Assembly (NCBI GenBank): GCA_025060595.1
Contig: JANXBX010000003.1
Coordinates: 138,746-202,745, forward strand
Reading direction: 5' to 3'
DNA length: 64,000 nt
Source of the DNA: Synergistota bacterium
Lineage (GTDB): Bacteria; Synergistota; GBS-1
Under the pieces are notes generated by a model. That model had not been told where the DNA came from. It searched no databases and was given only the letters and a program-made list of their open reading frames with translations. Each line of letters starts with the position of its first letter. Positions within the stretch are counted from its first letter, which is position 1. Made by a program: the position numbers and the translations under genes. Positions 48,820 to 57,690 of this stretch are shown piece by piece.

Positions 48820-49923
48820 TTAAACTCTAAACAGCTCATTCGGATAAGCGGTTAAAATCTCATTGCCTTTTTCACCCACATAAATAACATCGGTTATCCT
48901 TGGTCCACCAATTTCCTTATTATAAAGCGTCGGTAAAAGAAGATCTACTACCATACCCGCTTCTATAACTTCAGTTCTATTCTTACCTATTATAGGGTAA
49001 AACTCAGACTGTCTCAGCCCTACACCATATCCCACAACATCAAGATAGTATCTTTCATACCCAGCTTCCCTTATTACCTCTCTTGCTGCAGCATCTACCT
49101 CCCAAGATCTTGCACCAGGCCTTAACGCAGCTATCGCTCTTCTCTGAGCTTCTAGCAAAAGGTAGTAAGTCTTCTCTCGCTCAGAAGATACTCTACCAAC
49201 AACTACCGTCCGGCACATCTTAGCGCAATAGCCTTCATAAGTAGCACCTATATGGATGACAACAACTTCTCCTTCGTTAATTTTCTTATGACTAGCACAA
49301 GGATGACTTAAAAGCGTTCTTTCCCCCGAAATTATATGTGGGCGAAATGGAGAGCCTCCAGACCCTGCTTTCAACATAGCATATTCCGCCTCTGCTAAAA
49401 CCTCAATTTCACTTACCCCCGGCTTCACTGCTTTTATAGCAGCATCCATCCCCTTACACAAAGCCATAGCAGCTTTTCTTATCTTTTCAACCTCCTCAGG
49501 CCCTTTTATGGCTCTAACGCGGTAAAATAAATCCCCAGCTCCAACAAAATTATCTTGAGGAAAAGCTTGGCGCAACGCATCATATAAAGCGTAATCTATA
49601 AAATATCTTTCGAATCCTATGCGAGGAGAAACATACCCCAAAGATTTCATCACTTCTACAACTTTGCTACCTAAGCTCTCTCTGGGAAAGATATACCCAA
49701 ATGTCTTTATACCGGACTCCCTCTCAACATATTCCACATCAAGCCAAAGTGTAACAGCACACGGTTCTCCTTCTCTCGGTATAATAATAGCCAAGCACTC
49801 TATTTGAGTTAAGCCAGTGAAGTATATAAGGTTTTCCCTGTTAACTACAAACAAAATATCAAGCTCTCTTTCATCCATCAATTCTTGGATCTTTTTAAAT
49901 CTATGAGCAAAGCGAGGAGCCAT
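48820..49923 (-). CDS. Creatinase/M24-fold protein lacking all metal ligands
   Basis: A 367-aa pita-bread-fold protein with a creatinase N-terminal domain and a C-terminal M24 domain. Aligning by the family motifs, the five metal ligands of aminopeptidase P and prolidase are all replaced: the two Asp by H224 (VVVIHIGATYEGY) and K235 (YCAKMCRT), the His by Y299 (VGYGVGL), and the two Glu by L330 (LLLPTLY) and T344 (PRITDV). It should therefore work without metal, like creatinase or ectoine hydrolase, or have another role. SHPCASHKK keeps the substrate-region histidine. It lies 14 bases after the flavin reductase remnant. Confidence 0.85.
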   Translation of the reverse strand: MAPRFAHRFKKIQELMDERELDILFVVNRENLIYFTGLTQIECLAIIIPREGEPCAVTLWLDVEYVERESGIKTFGYIFPRESLGSKVVEVMKSLGYVSPRIGFERYFIDYALYDALRQAFPQDNFVGAGDLFYRVRAIKGPEEVEKIRKAAMALCKGMDAAIKAVKPGVSEIEVLAEAEYAMLKAGSGGSPFRPHIISGERTLLSHPCASHKKINEGEVVVIHIGATYEGYCAKMCRTVVVGRVSSEREKTYYLLLEAQRRAIAALRPGARSWEVDAAAREVIREAGYERYYLDVVGYGVGLRQSEFYPIIGKNRTEVIEAGMVVDLLLPTLYNKEIGGPRITDVIYVGEKGNEILTAYPNELFRV

Positions 49924-49937
49924 ATCCTCACCTCCTA

Positions 49938-50539
49938 CTAAACTTTCCTGCGTAAGGGCATAGTAGCACTTGCGACTTCAGCTACCCTTAAGCCAAGTCT
50001 ACGAGCTCTCTCTATCGCAAACTCATCCTTATCAGAAGGCTCTTGAGCACAAGATCCATGATGCCCAGCATCTGCTTCCTTATAGCCATTACCTACTATA
50101 ATCATTCCCTGTATTATCATCATATCAAATAAAGCCTTTAAGGTCGTTTCCTGCCCACCAAATCGGGCACGGGCTACCGTTATGGCACCCCTACTACGTT
50201 AAGCAATGCCTTTTCCCTGCGTAAAATCCTTGTTCTATCCCAAAAAGCCTTAAGCTGAGCAGAAACCGTACCAAAATGCACCGGGCTACCCACAATAATC
50301 CCATCAGCTTTACGCAAAACATCAAAAGCCTCTCCTAAAGCATTACCTTTAGAGCAGCGCCCCTCACAAGGATTACTACACACTACACAAAAGGGAGATC
50401 CCTGACCATTTAAGGCATCAACTACATGAATGAGAGAAACATCAGCTCCAAAACCTTTAGCAGCCTCCAAGGCAACATTCAACAAAAAAGCAGTGTTACC
50501 ATTTTTCCTAGGACTACCATTAATCCCTACTATATGCAT
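49938..50539 (-). pseudogene. NADPH-dependent FMN reductase/flavodoxin-fold protein with a frameshift
   Basis: Two pieces of one gene. The first (from 50539, 119 aa) has the flavin loop GINGSPRKNGNTAFLL, the cysteine-rich CVVCSNPCEGRCSK region and VGSPVHFGTVSAQLKAFWDR, then stops at NVVGVP. The second frame continues at once with AITVARARFGGQETTLKALF and then MMIIQGMIIVGNGY, and ends at 49938. This is the expected C-terminal half. Adding one G to the GGGG run at 50188-50191 restores a single frame of about 200 aa. It is either a disrupted gene, a slippage-controlled gene or a sequencing error. It lies between the benE terminator and the M24 gene. Confidence 0.85.
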
Positions 50540-50590
50540 ATTTTGATCACCCCCATTTCATAGTATATAGGAACGTAGGGGCATATTAAA

Positions 50591-50617
50591 GGGGGAAGGT
50601 TTTTTCTCCTCCCCCCC
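50591..50617 (-). terminator. Terminator after the BenE-like transporter gene
   Basis: On the minus strand a G-rich arm and a C-rich arm (GGGGGAGG with CCTTCCCCC, one wobble) form a stem around an A-rich loop, followed by TTTAATAT. It lies about 20 bases after the benE stop at 50636. The downstream reductase-M24-lar genes would then need partial read-through or their own promoter. Confidence 0.65.
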
Positions 50618-50635
50618 TGCTATTACCACCTATCT

Positions 50636-51877
50636 TTAAGATTTAAAATCCTGAGGCTCCAGTATCATAGAAGCTATAACTCCCCCCACAAGAGCCCAGA
50701 AAGGAGAGCTAATTTTGAGAAAAACTATACCAGACATAGCTATCACCAAAGCAAAAAAGGCTCCATATCTAAACTTCTTTGGTGAAAATGCCCCTTCAAA
50801 TGCATTAAGCAAAACTCCTATCATAGATAATCCAGCAAGCAAACTTATAAGCTCCGCCGGAAGCGCTCTAACGAAGGGAACAACAATGCTCGCAAACAAA
50901 CCGAAAGAACCAAAGAGAATGCCATTAACTACGGTAGCAGCATAGCGCCCAGATTTATCAGGTCCAGCTGTATCAGAACTACATATAGCTGTCATAGGGC
51001 CAGCTATATTAGCGTTATGTCCACCAAATATAGAAGTGATTATACCACCTATACCACTTATAACCGTCATGGCGTTTATAGGAGCCTTATACCCCTCAGC
51101 AGTAAGTACTCCATAAGCCTGTGCGTTTTCAGCCCCTATGACAAGTATAGCAAGAGGAATAGCTATAGCAAATAGTGCCTCAGTGGAAAAAGATGGCGTG
51201 AAAAACTGTGGCCCCATCCAGCTTATCTTAACCCCGGCTAATTTCACACCGCCACTTAAAAAGGCTACGATGATACCTACAATCAAAGCCCATAAGATCG
51301 GAGATATCTTCCTGCTGAGCCTGTAACCTACAAAATAAGACACCAAGACAGCAGTTCCTATTAATGGGGCCTTCTGAGTTGACGTAACTATCCCTAATCC
51401 AAATCTAAACATAGCCCCGGCTATCATAGCCATAACTATAGGAAGGGGAATCCAACGCATGGCTCTACCTATTAAACCTGAAACACCGAGAAATAAAACA
51501 ATTATTCCAGCAATAAGATAAGAGCCAACAACTTGGTTAAAGGGGAAAAGCGGTAGAGCCGAAGCCATCATCACGGCACCCGGAATTGACCAAGCTCCAT
51601 TCACAGGCATTTTATAATACAAAGCTAAAACAAGGCTAATTAACCCCCCAAGGAAATAAACGGAAAACAACCACGAAATAGTTTGAACATCTGTAAGCTT
51701 CCCATTCTGAGCTGCATTCATTATAATTAATGCTGGTCCCGTACATCCAAAAATAGCAGCTACAACTCCAGCCGTAATAGTATTAGCATTTATCTTACTC
51801 CCAAGATCTCTAATTCCTGATGCAAAACCTGGCCCTTTTTCCCAAATGGTAAAATTAGTCTTAGACATACCTTTCAC
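50636..51877 (-). CDS. benE: BenE-family benzoate/proton symporter
   Basis: A 413-aa membrane protein with about eleven to twelve hydrophobic helices. The family features are the N-terminal NTITAGVVAAIFGCTGPALIIM, NGAWSIPGAVMMASALPLFPFNQVVGSYL, GAENAQAYGVLTAEGYKAPINAMTVISGIGGIITSIFGGHNANIAGPMTAICSS-type core (about 247-300) and an LSMIGVLLNAFEGAF segment. BenE imports benzoate or related carboxylates. It is downstream of the LarA-like gene, so it may bring in the substrate of this catabolic locus. The actual substrate cannot be read from sequence. Confidence 0.88.
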   Translation of the reverse strand: MKGMSKTNFTIWEKGPGFASGIRDLGSKINANTITAGVVAAIFGCTGPALIIMNAAQNGKLTDVQTISWLFSVYFLGGLISLVLALYYKMPVNGAWSIPGAVMMASALPLFPFNQVVGSYLIAGIIVLFLGVSGLIGRAMRWIPLPIVMAMIAGAMFRFGLGIVTSTQKAPLIGTAVLVSYFVGYRLSRKISPILWALIVGIIVAFLSGGVKLAGVKISWMGPQFFTPSFSTEALFAIAIPLAILVIGAENAQAYGVLTAEGYKAPINAMTVISGIGGIITSIFGGHNANIAGPMTAICSSDTAGPDKSGRYAATVVNGILFGSFGLFASIVVPFVRALPAELISLLAGLSMIGVLLNAFEGAFSPKKFRYGAFFALVIAMSGIVFLKISSPFWALVGGVIASMILEPQDFKS

Positions 51878-51929
51878 CTCCCATGAAGCTTAATCCTTGA
51901 CATCTTTCTCACCACTATCTCAAGCATAT

Positions 51930-51953
51930 GCCCCCGAGTGGCGGCTCGGGGGC
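51930..51953 (-). other. Strong intercistronic hairpin between the LarA-like gene and benE
   Basis: A 9-bp GC-rich perfect stem (GCCCCCGAG with CTCGGGGGC, six-base loop) lies 17 bases after the LarA-like stop, with flanking AAGC/GCTT that can extend it. No U-tract follows on the minus strand (ATATGCTTGAG). It is more likely an mRNA stability or processing element, or a leaky terminator, than a full stop. Confidence 0.45.
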
Positions 51954-51969
51954 AAGCTTTTTAACCATA

Positions 51970-53436
51970 TTACGCTCCGACAGCATACTTCTTATATATT
52001 TGCTCTTTTATCCTTAGATCTACACCTCTTTGCCGCAACCACTTAGGCAAAAGCTCATTTTCAACCCTCTCATTGACCTCAGGTGCTTTCTTCAAGAGAT
52101 ACTCAGCCAAAGGTTCGCTAACGTTAATCCCTCCTATAGCTCCGTCAAATATAAGTACTTTTCTTGTTCCCGTAACTCTGTAAGCAAACTCCATAGCGGT
52201 TTCAAGATCATCTGCTATTAAGGCATGTTTCATGTAATTCAAATTCTGAGGATCCCGATTAAATAGATCGGCTTGCTCTCTTCCAACCACTATCGTTGGT
52301 ATATGCTCACTAAAGAAAACACTGGGATATCCTATCCAAGCATAGTTATGCACACACATTTTTATAGCTGGATTAACGGGAGGTATATCGCTTAAAAGCG
52401 GCTTCCCCTTCTTTCCATAAAAGGATTCTGTATACCATGTATAACCCGGCAAAGGTACATTATCTAAATCATAAAGGTCCGTATTAGCCCCAGCAAAATT
52501 AGCGTATATTACTCCTCCCGCAAAAACATAAACTACAGGACATGGAAAGTCCAAAGCAACTATACATTCATCAATAGAGCCTAAAAGCGTCATCATCTTG
52601 CCATAGTAACGACACCCAATAAATGTTATACGATCGTTTAAAGCATAAAGGTCATTATCAGCATCTATTCCTATAATCCCATGGGGAGCAACGGTAAGGA
52701 AACAGGCAAATGCAAACTTCTTCTGAACAAAAGGAGAATCAAATATTGCCCTTGCAACAAAGTTAGCAGCTCTCGGGCCCATGTTTTGATGATATGTAGA
52801 CCTGGTTTCAATACGTGCATAGGACATACCAAAGGGTTTTACAGCTCGATCAACCTGCCTATGAAAGTGAACCTCACGAACATCAGAGTTGTGAGCATGA
52901 ACGATCCAGTCCGCATCATAGGCCTTCTTTAGACCGTAAAGCGTCCCTATCTCGGTCTCAATTGGTATACCTTCGTCAATTGGTGCTATCCCTATAGCTT
53001 TATCATCGAAATGCTTATCAAGTCCATAGCGCTTAATATATTCTTCGGTCTCCCTAAACCTTAAGCCAACACCTGCTCTTAGACGAATATCTCTACAGCC
53101 AGTTTTAACTTGAATTACATCCTTTATAGTTTTAAGCATTTCAGCATATGGCTCTCCACCTAAGAGAGTAAAACCATGGTGAGAAGCCAGTATATTAACC
53201 GAGTGTTCAGGCTTTATCATACTCATATCCACATTCTTTAGCGCTTCCTCTGTAGCCTTACGAACGGCGTCTACACCCTTATCAGTTGGATAAATAACAT
53301 CAGGCATATCAGGAAAAAGTTCCCTTATAAGAACAGAAGTCATCCCCGGAAGCTCTGAAACCCTCTTTTTAACCAACGATGGGTCAATGCCGTATTGAGA
53401 CTTTCTAGGAGGAATAGGCATTATAGGGGCACGCAT
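51970..53436 (-). CDS. LarA-superfamily protein, probable nickel-pincer-nucleotide enzyme
   Basis: 488 aa. From memory of Lactobacillus LarA, the cofactor residues are H174, K184 (covalent to NPN) and H200 (nickel ligand). Here H190, K200 and H216 have exactly the same spacing (x9 and x15), in VHFHRQVDRAVK and ETRSTYH. Upstream, RLRAGVGLRFRETEEYIKRYG aligns with the LarA strand carrying H108, but no His occurs between residues 88 and 141. The C-terminal DDLETAMEFAYRV and KVLIFDGAIGG match the LarA ending. It is about 60 aa longer than LarA (424). It follows the ferredoxin gene by two bases. larB and larC lie 3 kb downstream. A racemase is possible; a different NPN reaction is more likely. No family database search was possible. 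Confidence 0.6.
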   Translation of the reverse strand: MRAPIMPIPPRKSQYGIDPSLVKKRVSELPGMTSVLIRELFPDMPDVIYPTDKGVDAVRKATEEALKNVDMSMIKPEHSVNILASHHGFTLLGGEPYAEMLKTIKDVIQVKTGCRDIRLRAGVGLRFRETEEYIKRYGLDKHFDDKAIGIAPIDEGIPIETEIGTLYGLKKAYDADWIVHAHNSDVREVHFHRQVDRAVKPFGMSYARIETRSTYHQNMGPRAANFVARAIFDSPFVQKKFAFACFLTVAPHGIIGIDADNDLYALNDRITFIGCRYYGKMMTLLGSIDECIVALDFPCPVVYVFAGGVIYANFAGANTDLYDLDNVPLPGYTWYTESFYGKKGKPLLSDIPPVNPAIKMCVHNYAWIGYPSVFFSEHIPTIVVGREQADLFNRDPQNLNYMKHALIADDLETAMEFAYRVTGTRKVLIFDGAIGGINVSEPLAEYLLKKAPEVNERVENELLPKWLRQRGVDLRIKEQIYKKYAVGA

Positions 53437-53438
53437 TC

Positions 53439-54059
53439 CTACTTCACCTCCCTTCCTTGCAAAGGTGCCATCCTAACCCTATCTAATAGTTTTTCATCCT
53501 CATCAAAATAGAAACCCCTTGAGGAGTGTTTCTCCCTAACTTTTTTCGGAATATCCCATACCGTTACAGTTTTGCCATACCATTGCCATCCACCTTGAGG
53601 AGGAGACGGCTTAATTCCCGCAGCCTCAAGAAGCCTCAAAACAGGTTGTATACACTCCACCTTACAACCAGTCCTCGCACCTGTCATTAAGGAAACATCT
53701 TCTGGCGACTTAGCTCCATTAAGGATAGCAGCAGCTATCTCTTCCGCCCTTGTACCAGTACAATAACAAGCAACATGTTCAGGATGCAATTTTGCCTTAT
53801 CACATAACCTGATTATCTCATCATAATCAACAGAGCTAACATCTACCTTGACCAATAACGGTTTATCACGCCTCTCCATCAATATGGCATAAACTGGACA
53901 TCTCTGCTCACAAGCCGCACAACCTCTGCATTTTTCCACATCTACTTTTGCCTTACGATCTACAACCTTTATAGCAAGAACGGGACAAACTCTTTCGCAC
54001 GTTTTACATCCTATACACTTTTCCAGATTAACCACCGCTACCAGATTAACCAACTTCAA
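53439..54059 (-). CDS. 2[4Fe-4S] ferredoxin fused to a BFD-like [2Fe-2S] domain
   Basis: A 206-aa electron-transfer protein. The N-terminal part has two CxxCxxCxxxCP clusters (CIGCKTCERVCP, 15-26; CRGCAACEQRCP, 44-55). The middle holds a BFD-type four-cysteine domain, CYC (about 98-100) and TGCKVEC about 33 residues later, with the typical EEIAAAILNGAKSPEDVSLMTGA helix between them. The C-terminus (WQWYGKTVTVWDIP) is not recognised. It probably supplies or accepts electrons for an oxidoreductase of this locus. It lies between the aldolase and LarA-like genes. Confidence 0.82.
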   Translation of the reverse strand: MKLVNLVAVVNLEKCIGCKTCERVCPVLAIKVVDRKAKVDVEKCRGCAACEQRCPVYAILMERRDKPLLVKVDVSSVDYDEIIRLCDKAKLHPEHVACYCTGTRAEEIAAAILNGAKSPEDVSLMTGARTGCKVECIQPVLRLLEAAGIKPSPPQGGWQWYGKTVTVWDIPKKVREKHSSRGFYFDEDEKLLDRVRMAPLQGREVK

Positions 54060-54086
54060 GCTCCCTCACCCCCCTATAAATAACTT

Positions 54087-55106
54087 CTATCCACTCTTAT
54101 CTCTTCGAGAAAGCTGATAAGCTACATCAATAATCATGTCTTCTTGTCCACCAACCATCTTCCTTCTACCAAGTTCAACTAAAATATCTCTAGGATCCAA
54201 GCCAAACTTCTCAGCCGCCTTATAGGTATGAAGAAGAAAACTTGAATACACACCAGCATAACCCAGCATCAAAGAGGCATTTCTTATAACTTGGGGCCTC
54301 TTCATTATAGGCTCAACTATCTCCTCCGCCACATCCATAATCTTGTAAAAATCAATACCAGTTTCATAGCCAGCCTTATTTAAAACCCCCACCAGTACCT
54401 CAGTCTGAGTGTTCCCTGCACCTGCTCCTAGTCCTCTACATGTAGAATCTAAAAAGGTAGCACCACCCTCTAATGCTGCAAGGCTATTTGCAATAGCTAA
54501 ACCCAGGTTATTATGAGCATGAAAACCAACTGGTATACTAACTTTTTTAACAACAGTCTGAACATATGCTTTAACTTCCGAAGGAAGCATGGCTCCCGCA
54601 GAATCAGCCAAATAAACGTAATCAGCTCCATATGATTCAAAGAGAGCCGCCTGCTCAGCAACCTTCTCAGGTGGGACCATATGAATCATCATTAGAAAAC
54701 CAAAGGCCTCCATCCCCATCTCCTTGGCTATGCGGATATGCTGTTCACCTATATCCGCTTCCGTAACATGTGTAGCAACCCGCACAGCTTTTGCACCACA
54801 CCCTAAAGCAAGCTTAAGTTCTTTATGAGTTCCAATTCCAGGAAGAAGCAGAACGGTTAGCCTCCCTCTTTTAATAGCTTTACCAGCAGCGCGAAGCATC
54901 TCTTCATCGGTCAATTTAGAAAAACCATAGTTATAGGAGGATCCCCCTAAACCATCCCCATGTGAAACTTCTATATACTCAACTCCTGCCTCATCAAGCC
55001 CTTTGGCAATACTTCCTATCTGCTCCTCAGTAAACTGATGAGCTACGGCATGACTACCATCACGCAAAGTAGTATCCACTATATGAATAAACTTATTGTT
55101 GCTCAC
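54087..55106 (-). CDS. mhpE: 4-hydroxy-2-oxovalerate aldolase
   Basis: A 339-aa DmpG/MhpE enzyme that splits 4-hydroxy-2-oxovalerate into pyruvate and acetaldehyde. The TIM-barrel HMGL-like domain has [17 protein letters not shown] (10-26, metal-binding Asp), [17 protein letters not shown] and the metal-binding [13 protein letters not shown] (about 196-208). A C-terminal communication domain follows. It overlaps the acetaldehyde dehydrogenase gene by four bases. The two proteins form a channelling complex in Pseudomonas, so acetaldehyde would pass directly on. Confidence 0.95.
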   Translation of the reverse strand: MSNNKFIHIVDTTLRDGSHAVAHQFTEEQIGSIAKGLDEAGVEYIEVSHGDGLGGSSYNYGFSKLTDEEMLRAAGKAIKRGRLTVLLLPGIGTHKELKLALGCGAKAVRVATHVTEADIGEQHIRIAKEMGMEAFGFLMMIHMVPPEKVAEQAALFESYGADYVYLADSAGAMLPSEVKAYVQTVVKKVSIPVGFHAHNNLGLAIANSLAALEGGATFLDSTCRGLGAGAGNTQTEVLVGVLNKAGYETGIDFYKIMDVAEEIVEPIMKRPQVIRNASLMLGYAGVYSSFLLHTYKAAEKFGLDPRDILVELGRRKMVGGQEDMIIDVAYQLSRRDKSG

Positions 55107-55981
55107 ACCATAATCCCCCCTCTCAACATCTTTAATGCCAATCGCTCAGCCACCGCAACAGCAGCTGCAGTTATAATATCAAGGTTTCCCGCATACTTAG
55201 GCAAAAAGTCACCCGCACCTTCAACTTCGATTATCGTAGTTACCTTGTTACCGTCCAGAATAGGAGGAACTCTGAGTCGATACCCAGGAACATACTCTTG
55301 AACCCTTTTTACCATATCAAACACCGCTCTTCTTATTCTTTCTTCATCAGGATCTTCGACTTCAACGTAAATAGTATCAGTCATTATTATTGGAGGCTCA
55401 GCAGGATTAAGGATTATTATGGCTTTGCCTTTTTTAGCTCCACCAAGCTCACAAAGAGCTTTAGCGGTAGTCTCAGTAAACTCATCTATATTCTGACGCG
55501 TTCCCGGTCCAGCGCTTTTACTCGAAATTGCAGCAACTATCTCAGCATACTTTGCCCCCGCAACCTGGCTTATAGCATAAACTATTGGAACAGTAGCTTG
55601 TCCACCGCAAGTAACTAAATTCAAATTTGGTGAATCAGAAACCTCATCTAAGTTAACCACAGGAACAACACGAGCACCAATAGCTGCAGGTGTCAAATCG
55701 ATGGCTATTTTGCCAGCCTCCTTAAGTAATGGAGCATGCCTGATATGAGCCTTAGCTGTTGTGGCATCAAAAACTATCTTTATATCATCTTCCTCCAAAA
55801 CAGCATCTATACCCTTAACGCTCGTTCTAATACCCAAACTTTGCGCTCTCCTTATACCCTCTGATTCTACAATACCGATCATCATTTCCATTTTCAGATA
55901 GGGGCTACGCAATATTTTAAACATCAGATCTGTCCCTATATTCCCTGGTCCTATTACAGCTACCTTCACCTTTTTATCCAC
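55103..55981 (-). CDS. mhpF: Acylating acetaldehyde dehydrogenase
   Basis: A 292-aa DmpF/MhpF enzyme that oxidises acetaldehyde with NAD+ and CoA to acetyl-CoA. The Rossmann loop is [14 protein letters not shown] (7-20) and the catalytic Cys is C125 in [30 protein letters not shown] is typical. It overlaps the aldolase gene, its channelling partner, by four bases. The family normally ends aromatic meta-cleavage pathways. Confidence 0.95.
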   Translation of the reverse strand: MDKKVKVAVIGPGNIGTDLMFKILRSPYLKMEMMIGIVESEGIRRAQSLGIRTSVKGIDAVLEEDDIKIVFDATTAKAHIRHAPLLKEAGKIAIDLTPAAIGARVVPVVNLDEVSDSPNLNLVTCGGQATVPIVYAISQVAGAKYAEIVAAISSKSAGPGTRQNIDEFTETTAKALCELGGAKKGKAIIILNPAEPPIIMTDTIYVEVEDPDEERIRRAVFDMVKRVQEYVPGYRLRVPPILDGNKVTTIIEVEGAGDFLPKYAGNLDIITAAAVAVAERLALKMLRGGIMV

Positions 55982-56012
55982 AAAAGCTCGCCTCCTAACG
56001 TAATTTCAGGCC

Positions 56013-56786
56013 CTATTCAAAATAAACGGTAACTGAACCAAGCTCGTAAAAGGCTACGGTAAAAACATCTCCTTTACTAGCATCTAAAGCAGCTGTGACA
56101 GCTCCAGAAAGAATTATCTCTCCCGCTTCCAATGCAACACCAAATTCAGCAAGTTTATTCGCTAACCACGCTACAGCAGCTGCAGGATGCCCCCACACAG
56201 CAGCACCAGCACCCGTACTCATAACCCTTCCATTCTTCTCCAAAATCATACCTATAAGCCTTAAATCTAAATTTTTAACAGGAACAGCTTTGCTTCCTAA
56301 GATAAACCTTGCACTTGAAGCGTTATCTGCTATCGTATCCTCAAGCTTTATCTTCCAATCACGAATTCGACTATCCACTATCTCTATAGCAGGTATAACG
56401 AACTCTGTTGCCTTAAGAACATCAGTCATCGTCACCCCTGGTCCTTTCAAGGTATCTCCCAATACGAAAGCGATCTCTCCCTCCACTTTAGGTTGAATAA
56501 GATCTTCCCTTTTACATGGCTGACCTTGTAAAATAAGCATATCATCCAAAAGATGACCATAATCAGGCTCTTTAACGCCAAGCAAATCTTGCATAGCTTT
56601 ACTTGTAAGACCTATTTTCTTACCAATTACCTTCCTACCAAGTCCAATCTTGATTTTTACTCCCTCCAATTGAACCTTGTAAGCATCATTCACGCTTAAT
56701 CCTTGATAGGTTGATGTAAGAGGATCAATTGGGCTTCTCTTTCTCTCCGCTTCAATCAACTTTAAGGCTATCTCCCTATGATCCAT
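56013..56786 (-). CDS. mhpD: 2-oxopent-4-enoate hydratase-like protein
   Basis: A 257-aa member of the MhpD/DmpE/DmpH family. It adds water to 2-hydroxypenta-2,4-dienoate to give 4-hydroxy-2-oxovalerate, the aldolase substrate. GKKIGLTSKAMQDLLGVKEPDYGHLLDDM (about 55-83) and PKVEGEIAFVLG (about 103-114, metal-binding Glu pair) are conserved, as is the late SGAVTAALDASKGDVF. The decarboxylase DmpH is a close alternative; without a hydratase elsewhere, the hydratase role is preferred. It overlaps the MoCF gene by eleven bases. Confidence 0.88.
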   Translation of the reverse strand: MDHREIALKLIEAERKRSPIDPLTSTYQGLSVNDAYKVQLEGVKIKIGLGRKVIGKKIGLTSKAMQDLLGVKEPDYGHLLDDMLILQGQPCKREDLIQPKVEGEIAFVLGDTLKGPGVTMTDVLKATEFVIPAIEIVDSRIRDWKIKLEDTIADNASSARFILGSKAVPVKNLDLRLIGMILEKNGRVMSTGAGAAVWGHPAAAVAWLANKLAEFGVALEAGEIILSGAVTAALDASKGDVFTVAFYELGSVTVYFE

Positions 56787-57681
56787 GAACCTCAGCTCCT
56801 TTCTTCGTTTTAGCCTGCCAATGGCTTCTTATGGCCTTGGCAATCTCCTGAGCCATAGTAAAATCATCAACATCTCTTAATAAATATTTTTCAAGCACTT
56901 CACAAGCAATTTTAACTTCTTCATGAGGCCCAGGCAAAGCTATCAATCGCGCTAGCCCCACACGTCCAACAGCTATGCGTACTCCCTCCTTGTGATGACG
57001 CCTATAGTCTGGTTCAAATTTTAATATCCAAGGGGTATGCGCCTTAGGATCAAGTTGCAATATAGCCTCTATATTGCAATCCTTATCTTCTGCTCCAACA
57101 CCACCTGTTATGATTATCAAGCCATATCCTTTTCCCAGAGCTTCATCTAATCTATTTACTACAGAATAAACATCATCCGCTAGAATCCCACCAAATTCCG
57201 CCTTGAATCCTAGATTACTTAAAAAGCCAATTATATAAGGAGAATTTAAATCCTGAATCTTTCCCAAAATTAACTCGGTTCCTGAAGCAAAAACCAACGC
57301 TCTTAAAGAAACCTGCTTCACAACTTCTGAAGCTAGCTCAGCAGCTCTAGAGATGAAATCATCCGCTTCTTCTTCACCTAACGCAATTAGCCCCAATATC
57401 CCTTCCGAATGAACCTTAGCATCAGGTTTCACATATACTCCCTCAATAGAGCCTAAACGCTTTAAAAGATCCTTTTCTTTACCAACAATAGCTTCCGCCT
57501 TTATCTCCCTTCTCAATATATCGAAGGCCACTAAGTTCGGTCTTACATCAACGACCATAATTTCATGAGACTCTAATTCAAGAGCTAAAGCTGCCTCTTT
57601 AGACAAATGCTCCAAATTCACATTAGACAACTCTATGCCTTCAACCCAAAAACTAGTTTTTTCAAGTAAATTCCACTTCAC
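56776..57681 (-). CDS. MoCF/MoaB-Mog-like domain protein
   Basis: A 301-aa protein. The central-C-terminal part resembles molybdopterin-binding domains (MoaB, Mog, CinA): GYGLIIITGGVGAEDKDCNIEAI (about 192-214) for the GGTG loop and RLIALPGPHEEVKIACEVL (about 258-276). The N-terminal 100 residues are not recognised (LESHEIMVVDVRPNLVAFDILRRE). Proteins with this domain near Mo-hydroxylase genes are thought to handle molybdopterin, but no Mo enzyme is in the window. It lies between a QPRTase-like gene and the hydratase gene. Its substrate is unknown. Confidence 0.7.
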   Translation of the reverse strand: MKWNLLEKTSFWVEGIELSNVNLEHLSKEAALALELESHEIMVVDVRPNLVAFDILRREIKAEAIVGKEKDLLKRLGSIEGVYVKPDAKVHSEGILGLIALGEEEADDFISRAAELASEVVKQVSLRALVFASGTELILGKIQDLNSPYIIGFLSNLGFKAEFGGILADDVYSVVNRLDEALGKGYGLIIITGGVGAEDKDCNIEAILQLDPKAHTPWILKFEPDYRRHHKEGVRIAVGRVGLARLIALPGPHEEVKIACEVLEKYLLRDVDDFTMAQEIAKAIRSHWQAKTKKGAEVHGS

Positions 57682-57690
57682 CTTTTTTTT

